A program made the position numbers and the translations under genes. From the NCBI GenBank assembly GCA_027596035.1, contig JADGJA010000315.1:1-24106 (forward strand): a stretch of DNA of 24,106 nt, written 5' to 3'. Position 1 is the stretch's first letter. Every line of letters begins with the position of its first letter. The notes under the pieces were generated by a model that saw nothing but the letters and a program-made list of their open reading frames with translations, ran no database searches and was not told the origin of the DNA. Below, piece after piece: positions 11,645-21,818 of this stretch. Origin of the DNA: Thoreauomyces humboldtii (taxonomy: Eukaryota; Chytridiomycota; Chytridiomycetes; Spizellomycetales; Powellomycetaceae).

Positions 11645-14600
11645 ATGACAATTGCTACCACGACCGCCGCGCTCGACCCGCCAACCCCCGATGGCCACTG
11701 GTATACAGCCCTGCATCCAGCTCTGGTCGATGTCATCGGAGATTTCGCTGGAACTGAACTCTCCGTACGTTCACGGTCATGTCCTGTCAAACCGCTTCTG
11801 ACGTCAAGGGTTTCTTTTGCAGACTCTCGACGGAGATGCCCTTGTCGAACTCGTACTCCGCGATCTCTCTCGCATCGAGAGCCCGAGCATGTTGCACGGC
11901 GTTTACCTTGTCGAACAAGTCCTTCGTAAATTGCTCGATGCAAAGTCGAACTTTGAGATCACCTTCTTCGAAGGTGCGAGCGAGACAACATGGCACGAGC
12001 GAGCGAGACAACATGGCACCACCTGGATGTTGACTGCACGGGAGCTCAATGTCCTTTTGATGTTTAGACCGCCGCTGGATTCCTGCTGCACGGCCTGGTT
12101 TTAAAGCTGACCAGGGTGCTGCCTGGAGGCTGCTCTTCCGCTCGGTTGTGATCGCTCACCTACAACGGGCCAACATCGTGCCCATCTACATGTTTGACTC
12201 CGTCAACGACGCCCAGTGGATCGCATATCTGGACAGCCGAAAGGTGTGTCTCTTCCTGGCCGGCACAAAGGAAAACCGGCCGGAGTGCTAATTCAAGTAT
12301 CACCGTAGCCTTACTATATCCTGACGGAAGACGGTTCTGGTTTGGAAACCAGTTCCGAAGACCGCACGGACATGGAGCTCCTGGATGCCGGTAGATCGAT
12401 GTGGATGGAGTCCATGTGGATGCATCTCAATCGCGGCATGTCCGTTGCCCTCATGTCGGACGATATGTTCAAAGACGGCAAGGTATCGTAACGAGTTACC
12501 CTTCCAGGTGGCATGGATACTAGCATCTGACCTGATTATTACAAAGCTCGTCAGTTTTGTGTTCCACACTTCTAGGGCCGAGCCCGGGGAAGCGGCTGAA
12601 CATGAGACTGTTTTGAACAAATCCCTCGCAATTCTGAACGCCAACGCAGAGAATCTTCAGATATCGAGCTTCGCAGAAATTAAAGCTTCAGACGAGGAGG
12701 GTGACTCGATGTCTTATGTAGCTGCTCTCTTAAAACAGATGACTTCGACCCTGACCCCACTTCAAACTGATATGGCGAAGGTCTTCCTCCTGCACTCTGT
12801 CACTCTTGGCTCTGTCCCGCTTGAAGCTCGCTCGCAACCCCTCGCAGCTCTGCCTCTCACCAAGATAGCCTCGGACGCGCTGGAGTCGTTTATCGACCTT
12901 GCATGCTCTGAAGCGCTTAAAACGACGAGTCAGAGCCCAGGGTCATTCATCACCTCTGTTGATGAGCGTCTTTTCCGAGCAATACTTATGGAAATCCTGG
13001 ACACTCTTTCCAAAGGTTCTGGAGATGTCAAAGCCATATTCGCTGACGTGCCGGGTATCGAAAAGGCGGAGGCCACCTGGAAAACCGTCAGCGGCAAGGA
13101 AAGCGTCTGGGATCTCGCGCGTCTCGTCGAAGCAAGGGAGGCGACCGCGGTCAGGAGCGCAGGCCAAAGCTCGGGCTCCGTTCGCCCCTTGGCTTTGTTG
13201 CCTTACTCTCAATCATTCTTGGAATCATACTTGCCAAAGCTTCCGGCGGATACTTCCATGGAGAAAGACACCCCGTTCTTCGAAGCTGCTTACATTCCGA
13301 ACTATGAGACAAGCCATTGGCATGTAGCGAAGCCGCTTCCAGTAGTCAACAAGCCTGCGAAACTTCCTTCGCTTGCCACGCGCTTTCCTCCAAAGCCCCA
13401 GCGGGCTGCCGGTAGGGCGCGGAAAGCCGAACAGGTAAAGCACCAGCTGGATCATTGCTGTTTTCCCGTGGACGCTGACCTATGCATCCGTCCAGCGTCA
13501 AGCCTCATTTATCCAGAAGTATGCCAGCTCCTTGACCGGTGCTAGTGGACGCGTCATGCGCCCAAAAACCATCGTCGTCCAGCCGAAGAAGCACGTCGCC
13601 TCCGCCAAGGCTCGACCCGCGACACCCGTTGAAGATGATACCGCGCCCAAAGGGAAGGGCAAGGGCAGCGGAAAGTCCACGCCCGTCCTCAGCAAAAAGG
13701 ATGCAATCATTGCGGCCAACAAAGAAAAGATGGTAGCGGCCGAGAAGGACTCTGCGAACAAACGCTGGAAACTGCTGCGTGAGAAGATTGAGAAAATGAC
13801 CAGCATCGACCTCGCCGTTCAGGAGCTTGAGCGTGCGATGGCCGAAGACCGTCACACCTCAGCAAAGGCGCTCATCGAGGAGCAGAAGCTGTTCAAGGCC
13901 ATGTTCCTGCTCAACAAATGGGCTACATACTGCGTCAGTCCCAGCAACAAGGAAGATCCCGCTACGCCTGAACGCAAAGAGGAGGGCATGCCTGTCCTTG
14001 TGCAGATTTTTTCGATCTGCACCGGACTGATCGCATCCAAGGATGCTACGAAGGCGACGGTAGAGGAGGCGCGTCGCATTCTCAAGACAGTGGCCCTCAA
14101 TCGTACCGACGAGGAGGAGGGCGAGGACGAGTCTAAGCCAAAGGCTAGCAGAAGTGACCGTAAGAAACAGAAGGAGGCGGAGAAAGAGGCTGAAAAGGCA
14201 GCGAAGGCCGACTCTAAGTCTAAAGACAAGAAGGGGAAGTCCAGCTCGAAGAGCAGCAAGAAGGAGGAAGCGCCCGTTGTGGAGGAGGAAGATGCTCCCC
14301 TATCGTTCAAGTTCGCGTACCCAAGAGGAGTCGCGAGCCAGTCCTGGCTCCGCTGCCCTCACAACCTTACAACATTCCAGCTGCTGCATTATGGCACGCA
14401 TATGGATCGAACTATGGGAAGCGCTCCTGATCCTCGGGTTGACTTTGAGCCGGACCAATGGCAGCGCGAAGTTCTCGACACCATTGACCGTGATGAGTCG
14501 GTGTTCGTTGTGGCGCCTACGTCCGCAGGTAAGACTTTCATTGCGTTCTATGCCATCGAAAAGGTAAGTAACTCGGACGCACATGATCTTATCCGCTTGG

Positions 14601-17600
14601 GTCTACATACTCAATACGTACGTTGATAAGGTTTTGCGCGAGTCCGATAATGGCGTTGTGGTTTACGTTGCTCCCACGAAGGCCCTTGTCAACCAGATCG
14701 CCGCTGTAAGCTCTTCGTTTCCTGCTGCATCCATCGCTCCCAGCTCACGTGTTTGCTGCTATAACAGGAAATCTCTGCACGATTCTCCAAGTCGTATCAG
14801 TACGCAGGCATCACCACCTGGGCGGTTCACACCCGGGATTACCGCATCCACGAGCCATTGAAATGCCAAGTTCTGATCACGGTGCCGCATATCCTTCAAG
14901 TAAGGCTGTGCATTTTGGAATTGGAGCCATCGCACTTTCTTACCTTCTTTTGTGCAGATTCTCATGATGCAACCGGATGTTGCACACCAGTGGACTCCTC
15001 GTCTGAAGCGAATTATCTTTGACGAGATTCACTCCATCAGCAGCCTCGAGGGAGGTCTGATCTGGGAGCAGAACCTCATTCTCGCACCTTGTCCGATCGT
15101 AGCCTTGTCTGCAACTGTAAGAAAATGTCGGAAGTGCCGTCAGCCTAGCCTGTCACTGAAGCTTCTGATATTATGTTTTGCTAGGTTGGCAACCCAGGAG
15201 AATTCGCAGACTGGCTCAAGGGTATCAGTGCTGCAAAGGGTCACGAACTGAAGACCATTACTCACAAGCACCGATACTCGGACCTGCGAAAGTTCGTCTA
15301 CGCTCCCCACGAGAAGGCTCCCAAGTTCTCCGGTTTGACCAATAAGGGTGGGAGCACAAGTCTCAGGCATCTGCATCCCATTGCCGCGCTCTCGCTGGGC
15401 TCCGCCCAGATTCCCGACGATATGCATCTCGAGCCCTTTGAATGCTTGCAGCTCCTGGACGCCATGCAATTTGAAAAGGGCGACCTTGCAGTCTTGCCTG
15501 CCAAGCTCACCCCTGAGACATACTTCGGGGGCCTCGCAGTCATTAAAAAGTCGGACGTCATCCAGTATCAGCAGGAGCTCAAGGATGTCTTGCAAGAGTG
15601 GATGGCGCTGCCTGGGTCCCGGACACCGTCCGGCGCCTTCGGCAGGGTCCTGAAGAGATTAAGCTCAGACATTGATACGTCTCTTGCCAAAATGTCCAGC
15701 ATCAAGTCGTCAGGACCTCAAATCGGAATCGAGTACGCGTTGGAGAACGTTATGACGCTCTGCCATGACTTGCACAGGAATGGGAAGCTCCCTGCGATTT
15801 TGTTTAACTACTCTCGCCATCACGTGGAGGCTCTCGCTCTTCGAATCTTCGAAGAACTGGTTGCCGCTGAAACCGAGTTCAAGACTACAGATGCCCAGTG
15901 GCTCAAAAAGGTCGAGGCGTGGAAGGTCTGGAAGCTCGCGGAGGTGGCTCGCAAGGCCGCCATGGAGAAGACTGCCCGGGCTTCTGCCCGCGGTGAGGAT
16001 GATGGTCCAGGGGAAGACGCTGAAGGAGACGCGGGGTGGCAGGCTTCCTTCGACCCTACTGCGCCTCTTCCGCAATTCAGTTTCGTCGGCAAGAGCTACA
16101 TGTCGGCTTACGAGATCGAAAAGGATATCGATTCGCTGCAATGGCACGGTGTGGCCGCGGAGCTCTGCGATGCACTGCGACGAGGAGTCGGAGTTCACCA
16201 TGCTGGTATGAACCTGCGTTACCGACAGACAGTGGAGCGATATTTCCGAGCCGGACAACTCCGCGTTGTCGTCGCGACAGGCACGTTGGCCCTCGGAATC
16301 AACATGCCCGCGTCCACGTCTGTCTTCACCGAAGACAGTATCTTCTTGACGGCCTTGGAGTATCGACAGGCCGCCGGTCGAGCTGGTCGTCGTGGTTTCG
16401 ATCTTCTTGGATCCGTCGTCTTCTTCGGAATGCCGCTTGGCAAGGTTTACCGATTGCTCGCCTCAAGGCTGCCCGATCTGTCGGGACACTTCCCGCTCTC
16501 GACCACTCTCGTTCTGCGGTTGCACCAGCTGCTCAGCGAGGAGAAGTCTCGACCGGTTGGCGAGGAGATGATGAAGAGCTTGCTTTCATTGAACAAGATT
16601 TCTCTGGGAAATCCTGCTGCTAAGCTCGAGGTTCTTCACCACCTGCGCTTCTCGATCGACTATCTCCGACGATTCGGGCTTCTGAGCGAGGCAGGTCAGC
16701 CTGTTAACCTCAGTGGCTTGACGCAGCATCTCTACTGGGCAGAACCCATGGTACGTGTTGACTTGCTCTTGGACGATTATATCTTCTTCTTGCACCTCAC
16801 GCGTCTCCTTTAGAACCTGAATTTTGCGTTCCTGCTGAACTCTGGCGTCCTCGCAGAGGTTATCAAAAACGGAGATGCTGAGCTTAACCTTCTCACCTGC
16901 TTAGCCCATCTCTTCGGAAGGTAAGCCAGCAAGATGCAGCGTTTACAGTTGTACTTTGAAGCAGTTCCTGATCAAGTATGCACAAACAGGCGTCGACTCC
17001 CGGCGAACTTGAATCAGTTCCGCGCGGAGATCATCAAGCGATCGCCATCTAAGGTTTTCATGGAACCCCTTCCAACGCGTGTCGTTGAGGTGCTGAAACA
17101 GCACAACGCGTTAGTGTTCCAAGTGATGGAATCCTACATCCATCACTACGTCGCCACATTGGAGAAGGAGGACGTCGTGGAACTCCCGCTCTCCCGGCAA
17201 TCCTTCCAAAAGTCGCTTCCAGCTGACAGCGCCCAGTCGCCCATGCTGCGACGACTTGCCAAGCGAGCTCTTCCTTACAAGGCCCGATCCCCTTTCGTTG
17301 CTCTGTCGGGTCTGGACGACGCGTTTACCTCCATCGAGGATCTCTCCCGTACCCTTCGCGCCGGCGTCACGTTGCAGACCACCGTTGTTCCCCTCGTATC
17401 GGACCTGGTTGACGAACGCATCGTCCTCGACGCTCACATCGTCGATTTCTACAAGCACGGTCAGTTCCAACCTCTGATCATCGCCAACGGCATCCGACCT
17501 GGAGACGTCTGGCAGATGCTCAACGATTTCAGGCTCATCGTCTCGGCCCTCCGCGTCAGTCTCGAGGTGCTTCTCAAAGCCCACAAGAAGGCCGAACTGG

Positions 17601-17842
17601 TGCGACTTAAAAGGGAAGAGGAGGAGGAGGAGGTTGTCGACGACGCAGAGGATGCAGAAGATGACAAGGATGGAGACGACGAGGAGGAGGTCAAGGGCGA
17701 GGATTTGGAGGCTACACCCAAATGGTCTCCACCTGTCGTGATCGAGCCCGAGTACCGGGACAAGCGGCTGTGGGACGTCTACAACGTTCTTTGCCGCATC
17801 CAGCGTGTCTTCGGCGAGAAGCTCGAGGCTATGAACGCTTAG
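11645..17842 (+). CDS. DDX60: DDX60-like Ski2-family DExH RNA helicase, complete
   Basis: Cytoplasmic superfamily-2 RNA helicase of the DDX60 branch of the Ski2 family; the animal protein acts in antiviral RNA responses, and the fungal role is little known. Exons: 11645-11764, 11823-11973, 12068-12243, 12309-12482, 12547-13434, 13496-14563, 14631-14705, 14768-14899, 14958-15116, 15185-16750, 16814-16920, 16990-17842; 5469 nt, 1822 aa (human about 1712). Helicase motifs in order: I APTSAGKT (about 844), Ia [15 protein letters not shown] (about 950), [46 protein letters not shown] (about 1375). Family blocks outside the core include [10 protein letters not shown] near the N-terminus, SLTGASGRV and ARFSKSY with [10 protein letters not shown] Lys/Ser-rich tract (about 714-765) precedes the core and an Asp/Glu tract (about 1747-1775) lies near the C-terminus. 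Intron 2 (11974-12067) is the least certain splice. Divergent from VPS13. Confidence 0.95.
11974..12067 (+). other. DDX60: Enlarged intron 2 of the DDX60-like gene
   Basis: GTGCGA donor and TTTGATGTTTAG acceptor give 94 bp, joining FFE to [20 protein letters not shown] in the correct phase. The intron contains two tandem copies of a 23-bp unit. Without one copy it would be 71 bp, like its neighbours. Alternatives are an acceptor at TTTTAAAG (12106) or a splice from 12052, which would retain the repeats as coding. I prefer the listed one for its acceptor and for similarity of the joined protein to the family. Confidence 0.65.
11976..12019. repeat. Perfect 21-bp direct repeat, 23-bp period
   Basis: GCGAGCGAGACAACATGGCAC occurs at 11976-11996 in two overlapping-free copies, the second at 11999-12019, with no mismatch. 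The identity indicates a recent tandem duplication. It sits just after the intron donor, within the predicted intron 2 of the helicase gene. Confidence 0.9.
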
Positions 17843-18280
17843 GAGTTCCGCTTTTTCGTCGATGTCTTTCCGTTTGCCTGTCTCTGCATGTATTTTTACC
17901 ATTTCATCTTGATCACTTTATTTCTAGCCTTCATATCCGTTTACCCTTTCGATGCCTTGCCGTTGGATGTTGAGACAGCTACCGGTACCACGAAACTTAC
18001 TCCGGAGTATTCCTTGCTCCGAAGCTGGAAGGAAAGCTGGCTTTGAGGCCCTCGCCTCTGGCAACTCTAAGATGCCGACTCCAAGCTCAGAACAGAGACG
18101 GGGAGCCGAACCGATCCACAAAATTTCATGACGTCTACACTCCATGATCTCACCAGTAGACATTCTTGACTAAAGGGCGTTCTTCCCATGTGGAAAAGCG
18201 TGCCATTTTCCGGCGTTTAGAACTGCGGGCAAAGTCAGCGAAAATCCCGCAGCAGCTTCGGCCGCAGTTTCGATGCCCGC
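17843..18280. other. 3' flank of the helicase gene and upstream flank of U2
   Basis: No coding region is supported here. The first 80 bases are T-rich and fit the helicase 3' UTR. A 12-bp palindrome TACTCCGGAGTA lies at 17998-18009. The last part leads into the TATA box of the U2 gene and may hold its upstream elements. The small minus-strand open frame at 17924-18163 shows no family features. Confidence 0.6.
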
Positions 18281-18288
18281 TATATAAA
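18281..18288 (+). promoter_or_regulatory. TATA box of the U2 snRNA gene
   Basis: TATATAAA lies about 36-43 bases before the inferred U2 5' end. Fungal U2 genes are transcribed by RNA polymerase II and several are known to use TATA elements. This is the clearest TATA match I noticed in the window, and no protein-coding start follows at a matching distance. Confidence 0.7.
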
Positions 18289-18323
18289 TCCCGTTCCATC
18301 TCCACTGCCCCGTCTTTCCTCCA

Positions 18324-18505
18324 ATCCTCTCAAGCCTTTACGGCTAAGATCAAGTGTAGTATCTGTTCTATTCATCGTGATAGATGAATCTCAAAGTCCA
18401 CGGTCTTTGTTTTCTTATCACCTCACTTTTTGAAAGTATCGCCGGATGAGCAATTCATCTGGCAATGGTGGCGCCGGGCTTGCACTATCCTCGGTTGCTG
18501 CTGAA
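18324..18505 (+). ncRNA. U2: U2 spliceosomal snRNA
   Basis: U2 pairs with the intron branch site in the spliceosome. The near-invariant core GATCAAGTGTAGTATCTG (18348-18365) is present, including the branch-pairing GTAGTA (18356-18361). Stem I is AGCC/GGCT around 18333-18345. Stem IIa is a perfect 7-bp hairpin (ATTCATC 18370-18376 with GATGAAT 18383-18389), and stem IIb is CAAAG/CTTTG (18392-18409). An Sm-type site ACTTTTTGA lies at 18425-18433. Stem III has 9 bp (18441-18449 with 18455-18463, one G-U). Stem IV (18467-18476 with 18492-18502) carries a loop containing TTGCACTATCCT, resembling the U2B''-binding loop. The length, about 182 nt, matches metazoan U2 (188). The exact ends are inferred: the 5' end from the ATCCTCTC start resembling other U2 RNAs, the 3' end from closure of stem IV. 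No protein gene overlaps it. Confidence 0.95.
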
Positions 18506-18874
18506 TTTTTAAAGTCATAAGATGAAAGCTATGAGGGCCGAACGCTTGCTGCTTCTTTGTGCGGAAGGGCTGAAGGGTGAGAGATTGTGAGCCGTTCGAC
18601 ACCGTAAAGGAATCTGGTCAGTCAGCAAAATGCGGCTACATTAGCCATGATGGACACAGGAAAAGCCTGCCTTGAACTACTGCGGATCTACTCCTTGACC
18701 ACAGAACCATTCAATCATATGATGAGAACATGTCGCACGTATAAGAGAAGAGGGAAGCGTTGCACGGTCCCGCCCAACGAAGAATAGCCTGTCAAATCAT
18801 GTCGCCGGCCACACCCCTAGCCGCACCCGCTTCCCGGGGATTCATAGGGGTGGTTCTGCTGAACTTAACCTACC
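18506..18874. other. Intergenic interval between U2 and the coiled-coil gene
   Basis: I see no gene here. It presumably contains the U2 3' processing signals and the promoter of the gene starting at 18875. There is no clear TATA box. Confidence 0.5.
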
Positions 18875-20295
18875 ATGATGGTGACGAAGATAAGAAGTGA
18901 GTATCTGGCAGAAACTTTGACCAACTGTCATGTCAGTCCAGTTGCTTCGGACGAAGGTGGCTGACAGGTGAACTTCTGGCCCTGGCTTTTTTCGGTAGCT
19001 CGTCTCGGGAAATTCTCCCCATCGAAAAGCCGCATCATGCAAACAGCCTACTATCCAAGTCACTTTCGTCTTCCCAGGACTCCAAAGTACCATGATCATG
19101 AGGTGAGGTCCTTTGCTCTCCTTCCTTATGCAAGCTTGACGTCGTCTGACCCTTGAGCAACATCTTCCAGCGCTTCGCGTTAGAGCCGTCATCGTCAGGA
19201 CATGTTCCAATCCGTCTCGTGATACCAAAGGAACTGTTGAACGACAGCAACGTCCTCTCTCCGCTCAGACTGGAGCTGCTTCGAAACACGTTCGAGAGTA
19301 CGGTCGATCAGTTCCGGAACTTTCGGCCTTTGCTCGTGGACATCAAGGTGGGGTGTCCTTTTGTATTTGCTGTCCATCTTCGGCAGCCCTTCCCGCACCG
19401 ATGCAAGTCGGTCGCTCCGAACTGACTGGAGGAGGTTTCTGGTTCTACAAACCCAGAGAGAATACGATCGGACCATCGACGCTCTGGTCAACCTGACCCA
19501 GGAGAAGACGTACCTGAGATCGAAGATCCAGACGCTGATATGCGAGAACGGAAGCGAGGAGCAGTTGGATCATCTTCGTGGAAAGCTCGTCCAGCTCAGC
19601 TTTCGGAACAGCATGGTCGTGGAAGAAAACGACGTGTATGCATTGATAAGAACTCTCCCTCACACCCTCCTCTTTCCGCTCTTTTTCACACAAAGTTACT
19701 GGGTGACTGAACTTTTTTCTTGCTTTAGACTCAAGCAGAGCGAGGAAGACGAGGAACTCAACTTTCTCCTCGGTCTAGCGAGGGCGTGTCCCGCGAGTCC
19801 CACCGACACGTTGGATGAGAAGCAGCGGACGATACTTCGACAGAAGGAGAGGTGGGACAGGGTCGAGAGGTTCATGCAGGTGCAGGGAACGCAGGAACCA
19901 CTGTTTCATGATCTGAGGGATCGGATCGCTGAGCACGTAAGGAGACACAAACCTGATCCGAAGCAGCTGTGTGCTACCGATATAATGTTAAAAACACGGG
20001 CACTCTCTTTCAGCCAGAACGATTCCGAAATTTGGTCGAAAAGGACAGCTTGACCGACATGATCAACCGTCAAGAGTCACCGCCGCCGCCGCCGTCCATC
20101 GTCGTGTCTTCTGAGACGACGGCAAGCTCACCGACCTCAGAGCTCGATATTCAGCGGGAAATGTTGGAAACGAACACCAGATTGCTCGCGAGTTTGGTAT
20201 CCCAGACCGAAGCAGAAGGGGAGAACCTTCGCGAGCTCGTCGACAAGATAGAGGAGTTGAAGGTTAGAACCGAGCTAGCTAGATCTCGAATTTAG
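18875..20295 (+). CDS. TSNAXIP1-N-like coiled-coil protein
   Basis: Exons of my model: 18875-18896, 18999-19102, 19171-19347, 19457-19635, 19729-19936, 20014-20295 (972 nt, 323 aa). Phases agree at every junction and four of the five donors are GTGAG, GTGGG or GTAAGG type. Around residues 76-111, RLELLRNTFESTVDQFRNF, then RPLLVDIK and REYDRTIDALVN, resemble the N-terminal domain of translin-associated factor X-interacting protein 1 (pattern: Leu-rich, FE, then PLL..IK..Y). The rest is predicted helical: a Glu/Lys/Arg-rich middle, a Pro5/Ser/Thr linker, then a C-terminal heptad-like helix (REMLETNTRLLASLV to the end). Members of that family are typically found in ciliated species; no catalytic motif is seen. 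The 5' end is uncertain: ATG 19037, or a short first exon at 19092, are alternatives. It converges on ClpP with 64 bp between the stops. Confidence 0.75.
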
Positions 20296-20359
20296 TTGGG
20301 TGGGTAGGTATATACATAGATTGGAGCGAGTCGTCCGTCTCAGGAGAGCGAAACATATC

Positions 20360-21428
20360 TTAGGCTGCGGGCTTCTTCGCCGCCTCTCTCTTTACGAGGA
20401 TCTTGTCGACAAGCCCATGCTCTACGGAGGTCTCGGCGTTCATAAAGTGATCTCTTTCCATGGTCCGCTCTACCAGGACGAAAAGAGGGAAACAGTGAGT
20501 CTCTAAAAACAGCAGCAGAACGAACGACCCTGAATAGATACCGATCCATTCGAGCGGCTGCTTGGTGTGATGCTGATACAGTCCGTTCAGCCGCGCGCGG
20601 ATTTCCAGAATCTCTTTTGCATGGATAGCAATGTCGCTAGCTTGGCCAGCTGCTCCTCCGCTGGGTTGGTGAATCATGACCCTGGCGTTGGGAAGCACTG
20701 CCCTTTGTCCGGGTTCTCCCGCAGCGAGGAGAAGAGATCCCATGGAAGCGGCCTGACCGATGCAGACAGTGTGGACGGGAGATTGGATGTACTGCATTGT
20801 GTCATATATGGCCTGATGCAGACCATGCGAAAAAAAACTTCAGATTTCTTCTCGCAATTCAACAGCCTTGATCCTCCTGCATCCTCTCCTCACCATGCCA
20901 GCGGTGACGCTTCCTCCGGGGGAGTTGATGTAAAAGTTGATTGGCTTGTCCGGGTTCTCCGCTTCCAGGAACAGGAACTGAGCAACGATGACAGCCGACA
21001 CGGCATCGTGGACTTCCCCGTTGAGCATGACGATGCGTTCCTTCAGCAGTCTGGAGAAGATGTCAAAGACGCGCTCGCCTCTTGGCTGGACAACAGATCG
21101 TTGAGTTTTCCGACCATGGACACGGGTGAAAGGAGTCGGAAACCTACGGAGGACTCGATCACATAGGGAATGCCGAGGGCACGAGGTTCCTCTGCGGTGC
21201 GGGAAACAGCTGTGATGGGTGCTCGAGTGTGGTACGCGTGGGACAAAGTTGCCTATGGACTCGAACACTTCAGTCTCGGTAGGACGTAATGACAGGTGCT
21301 CGTGGCGGGGGAGCCGCGTTTACCGCTCGTGGAAGGCAGGATAGACCGGTTTGCCTTGAGAAGGCGGACGATAGCCGAGCCAGAGCTGAACGACGAGCAA
21401 TGAGGCCTAATGGACTAGTCGTTGACAT
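20360..21428 (-). CDS. CLPP: Mitochondrial ATP-dependent protease subunit ClpP
   Basis: Serine peptidase that forms double heptameric rings in the mitochondrial matrix and degrades substrates delivered by ClpX. Exons in transcript order: 21324-21428, 21148-21252, 20894-21085, 20542-20812, 20360-20469 (783 nt, 260 aa). The catalytic triad is Ser157 (GQAASMGS), His182 (MIHQPSGG) and Asp231 (ERDHFM). The spacings of 25 and 49 are the same as in the E. coli enzyme, so the subunit should be active. The first ~50 residues are Arg/Ser/Ala-rich without acidic residues early ([20 protein letters not shown]), typical of a mitochondrial presequence; the conserved part starts at IPYVIESS. The C-terminus ends in a Lys/Ala-rich tail ([10 protein letters not shown]). 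The splice after residue 35 (21253-21323) is the least certain. Divergent from the membrane protein gene at 21819. Confidence 0.96.
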
Positions 21429-21818
21429 TCTTGACCCTGTTTCGTATGTTGACTCTTGGAGGTACAGTAGGATGGACAACGCAGGAGGATGGGAGGAATA
21501 ATACAGGAGGGGAGGGCAAGTGGCTGTGCACTCTGTTGATTCTCCCCAAACAGCAGAGCTGAAAATGGAAACCATCAGTCATCTCTTTCCCCCCAACTGG
21601 GTCTAATTAAAGGCAGGGCCCCTCATTGTTACACGGGCGATCACCGACGTGGACGTTAGGGCGTGGCAGCAGCGAGGCGTCAAAACGGCACGCATTCGGC
21701 CGCTCAACATAAAGGTATTATACCAGGTACAGTACAGTAGATAAGGGCAGGGACCTCAGACTCCGTCCCATTCCATCGCTCATCTTCAACAACGTACTAC
21801 TGCAGGCCTTGTCTCATC
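21429..21818. promoter_or_regulatory. Divergent promoter interval of ClpP and the membrane protein gene
   Basis: These 390 bp separate two divergent start codons. I see an AT-rich ATTATA at 21717-21722, about 100 bp before the plus-strand start, and a direct repeat-like GTACAGTACAGTAG just after it. No TATA box is evident for ClpP. A further protein gene is not supported here. Confidence 0.5.

Noticed and set aside
12483..12507. A 25-bp intron ending at TTCCAG in the helicase gene
   Set aside because: Too short. The 64-bp intron 12483-12546 has a CTGAC branch site and joins DGK to LVSFVFHTS in frame.
17111..17902. Long open frame opposite the last helicase exon
   Set aside because: It mirrors a conserved coding exon and has no independent motif; a shadow of biased codon use.
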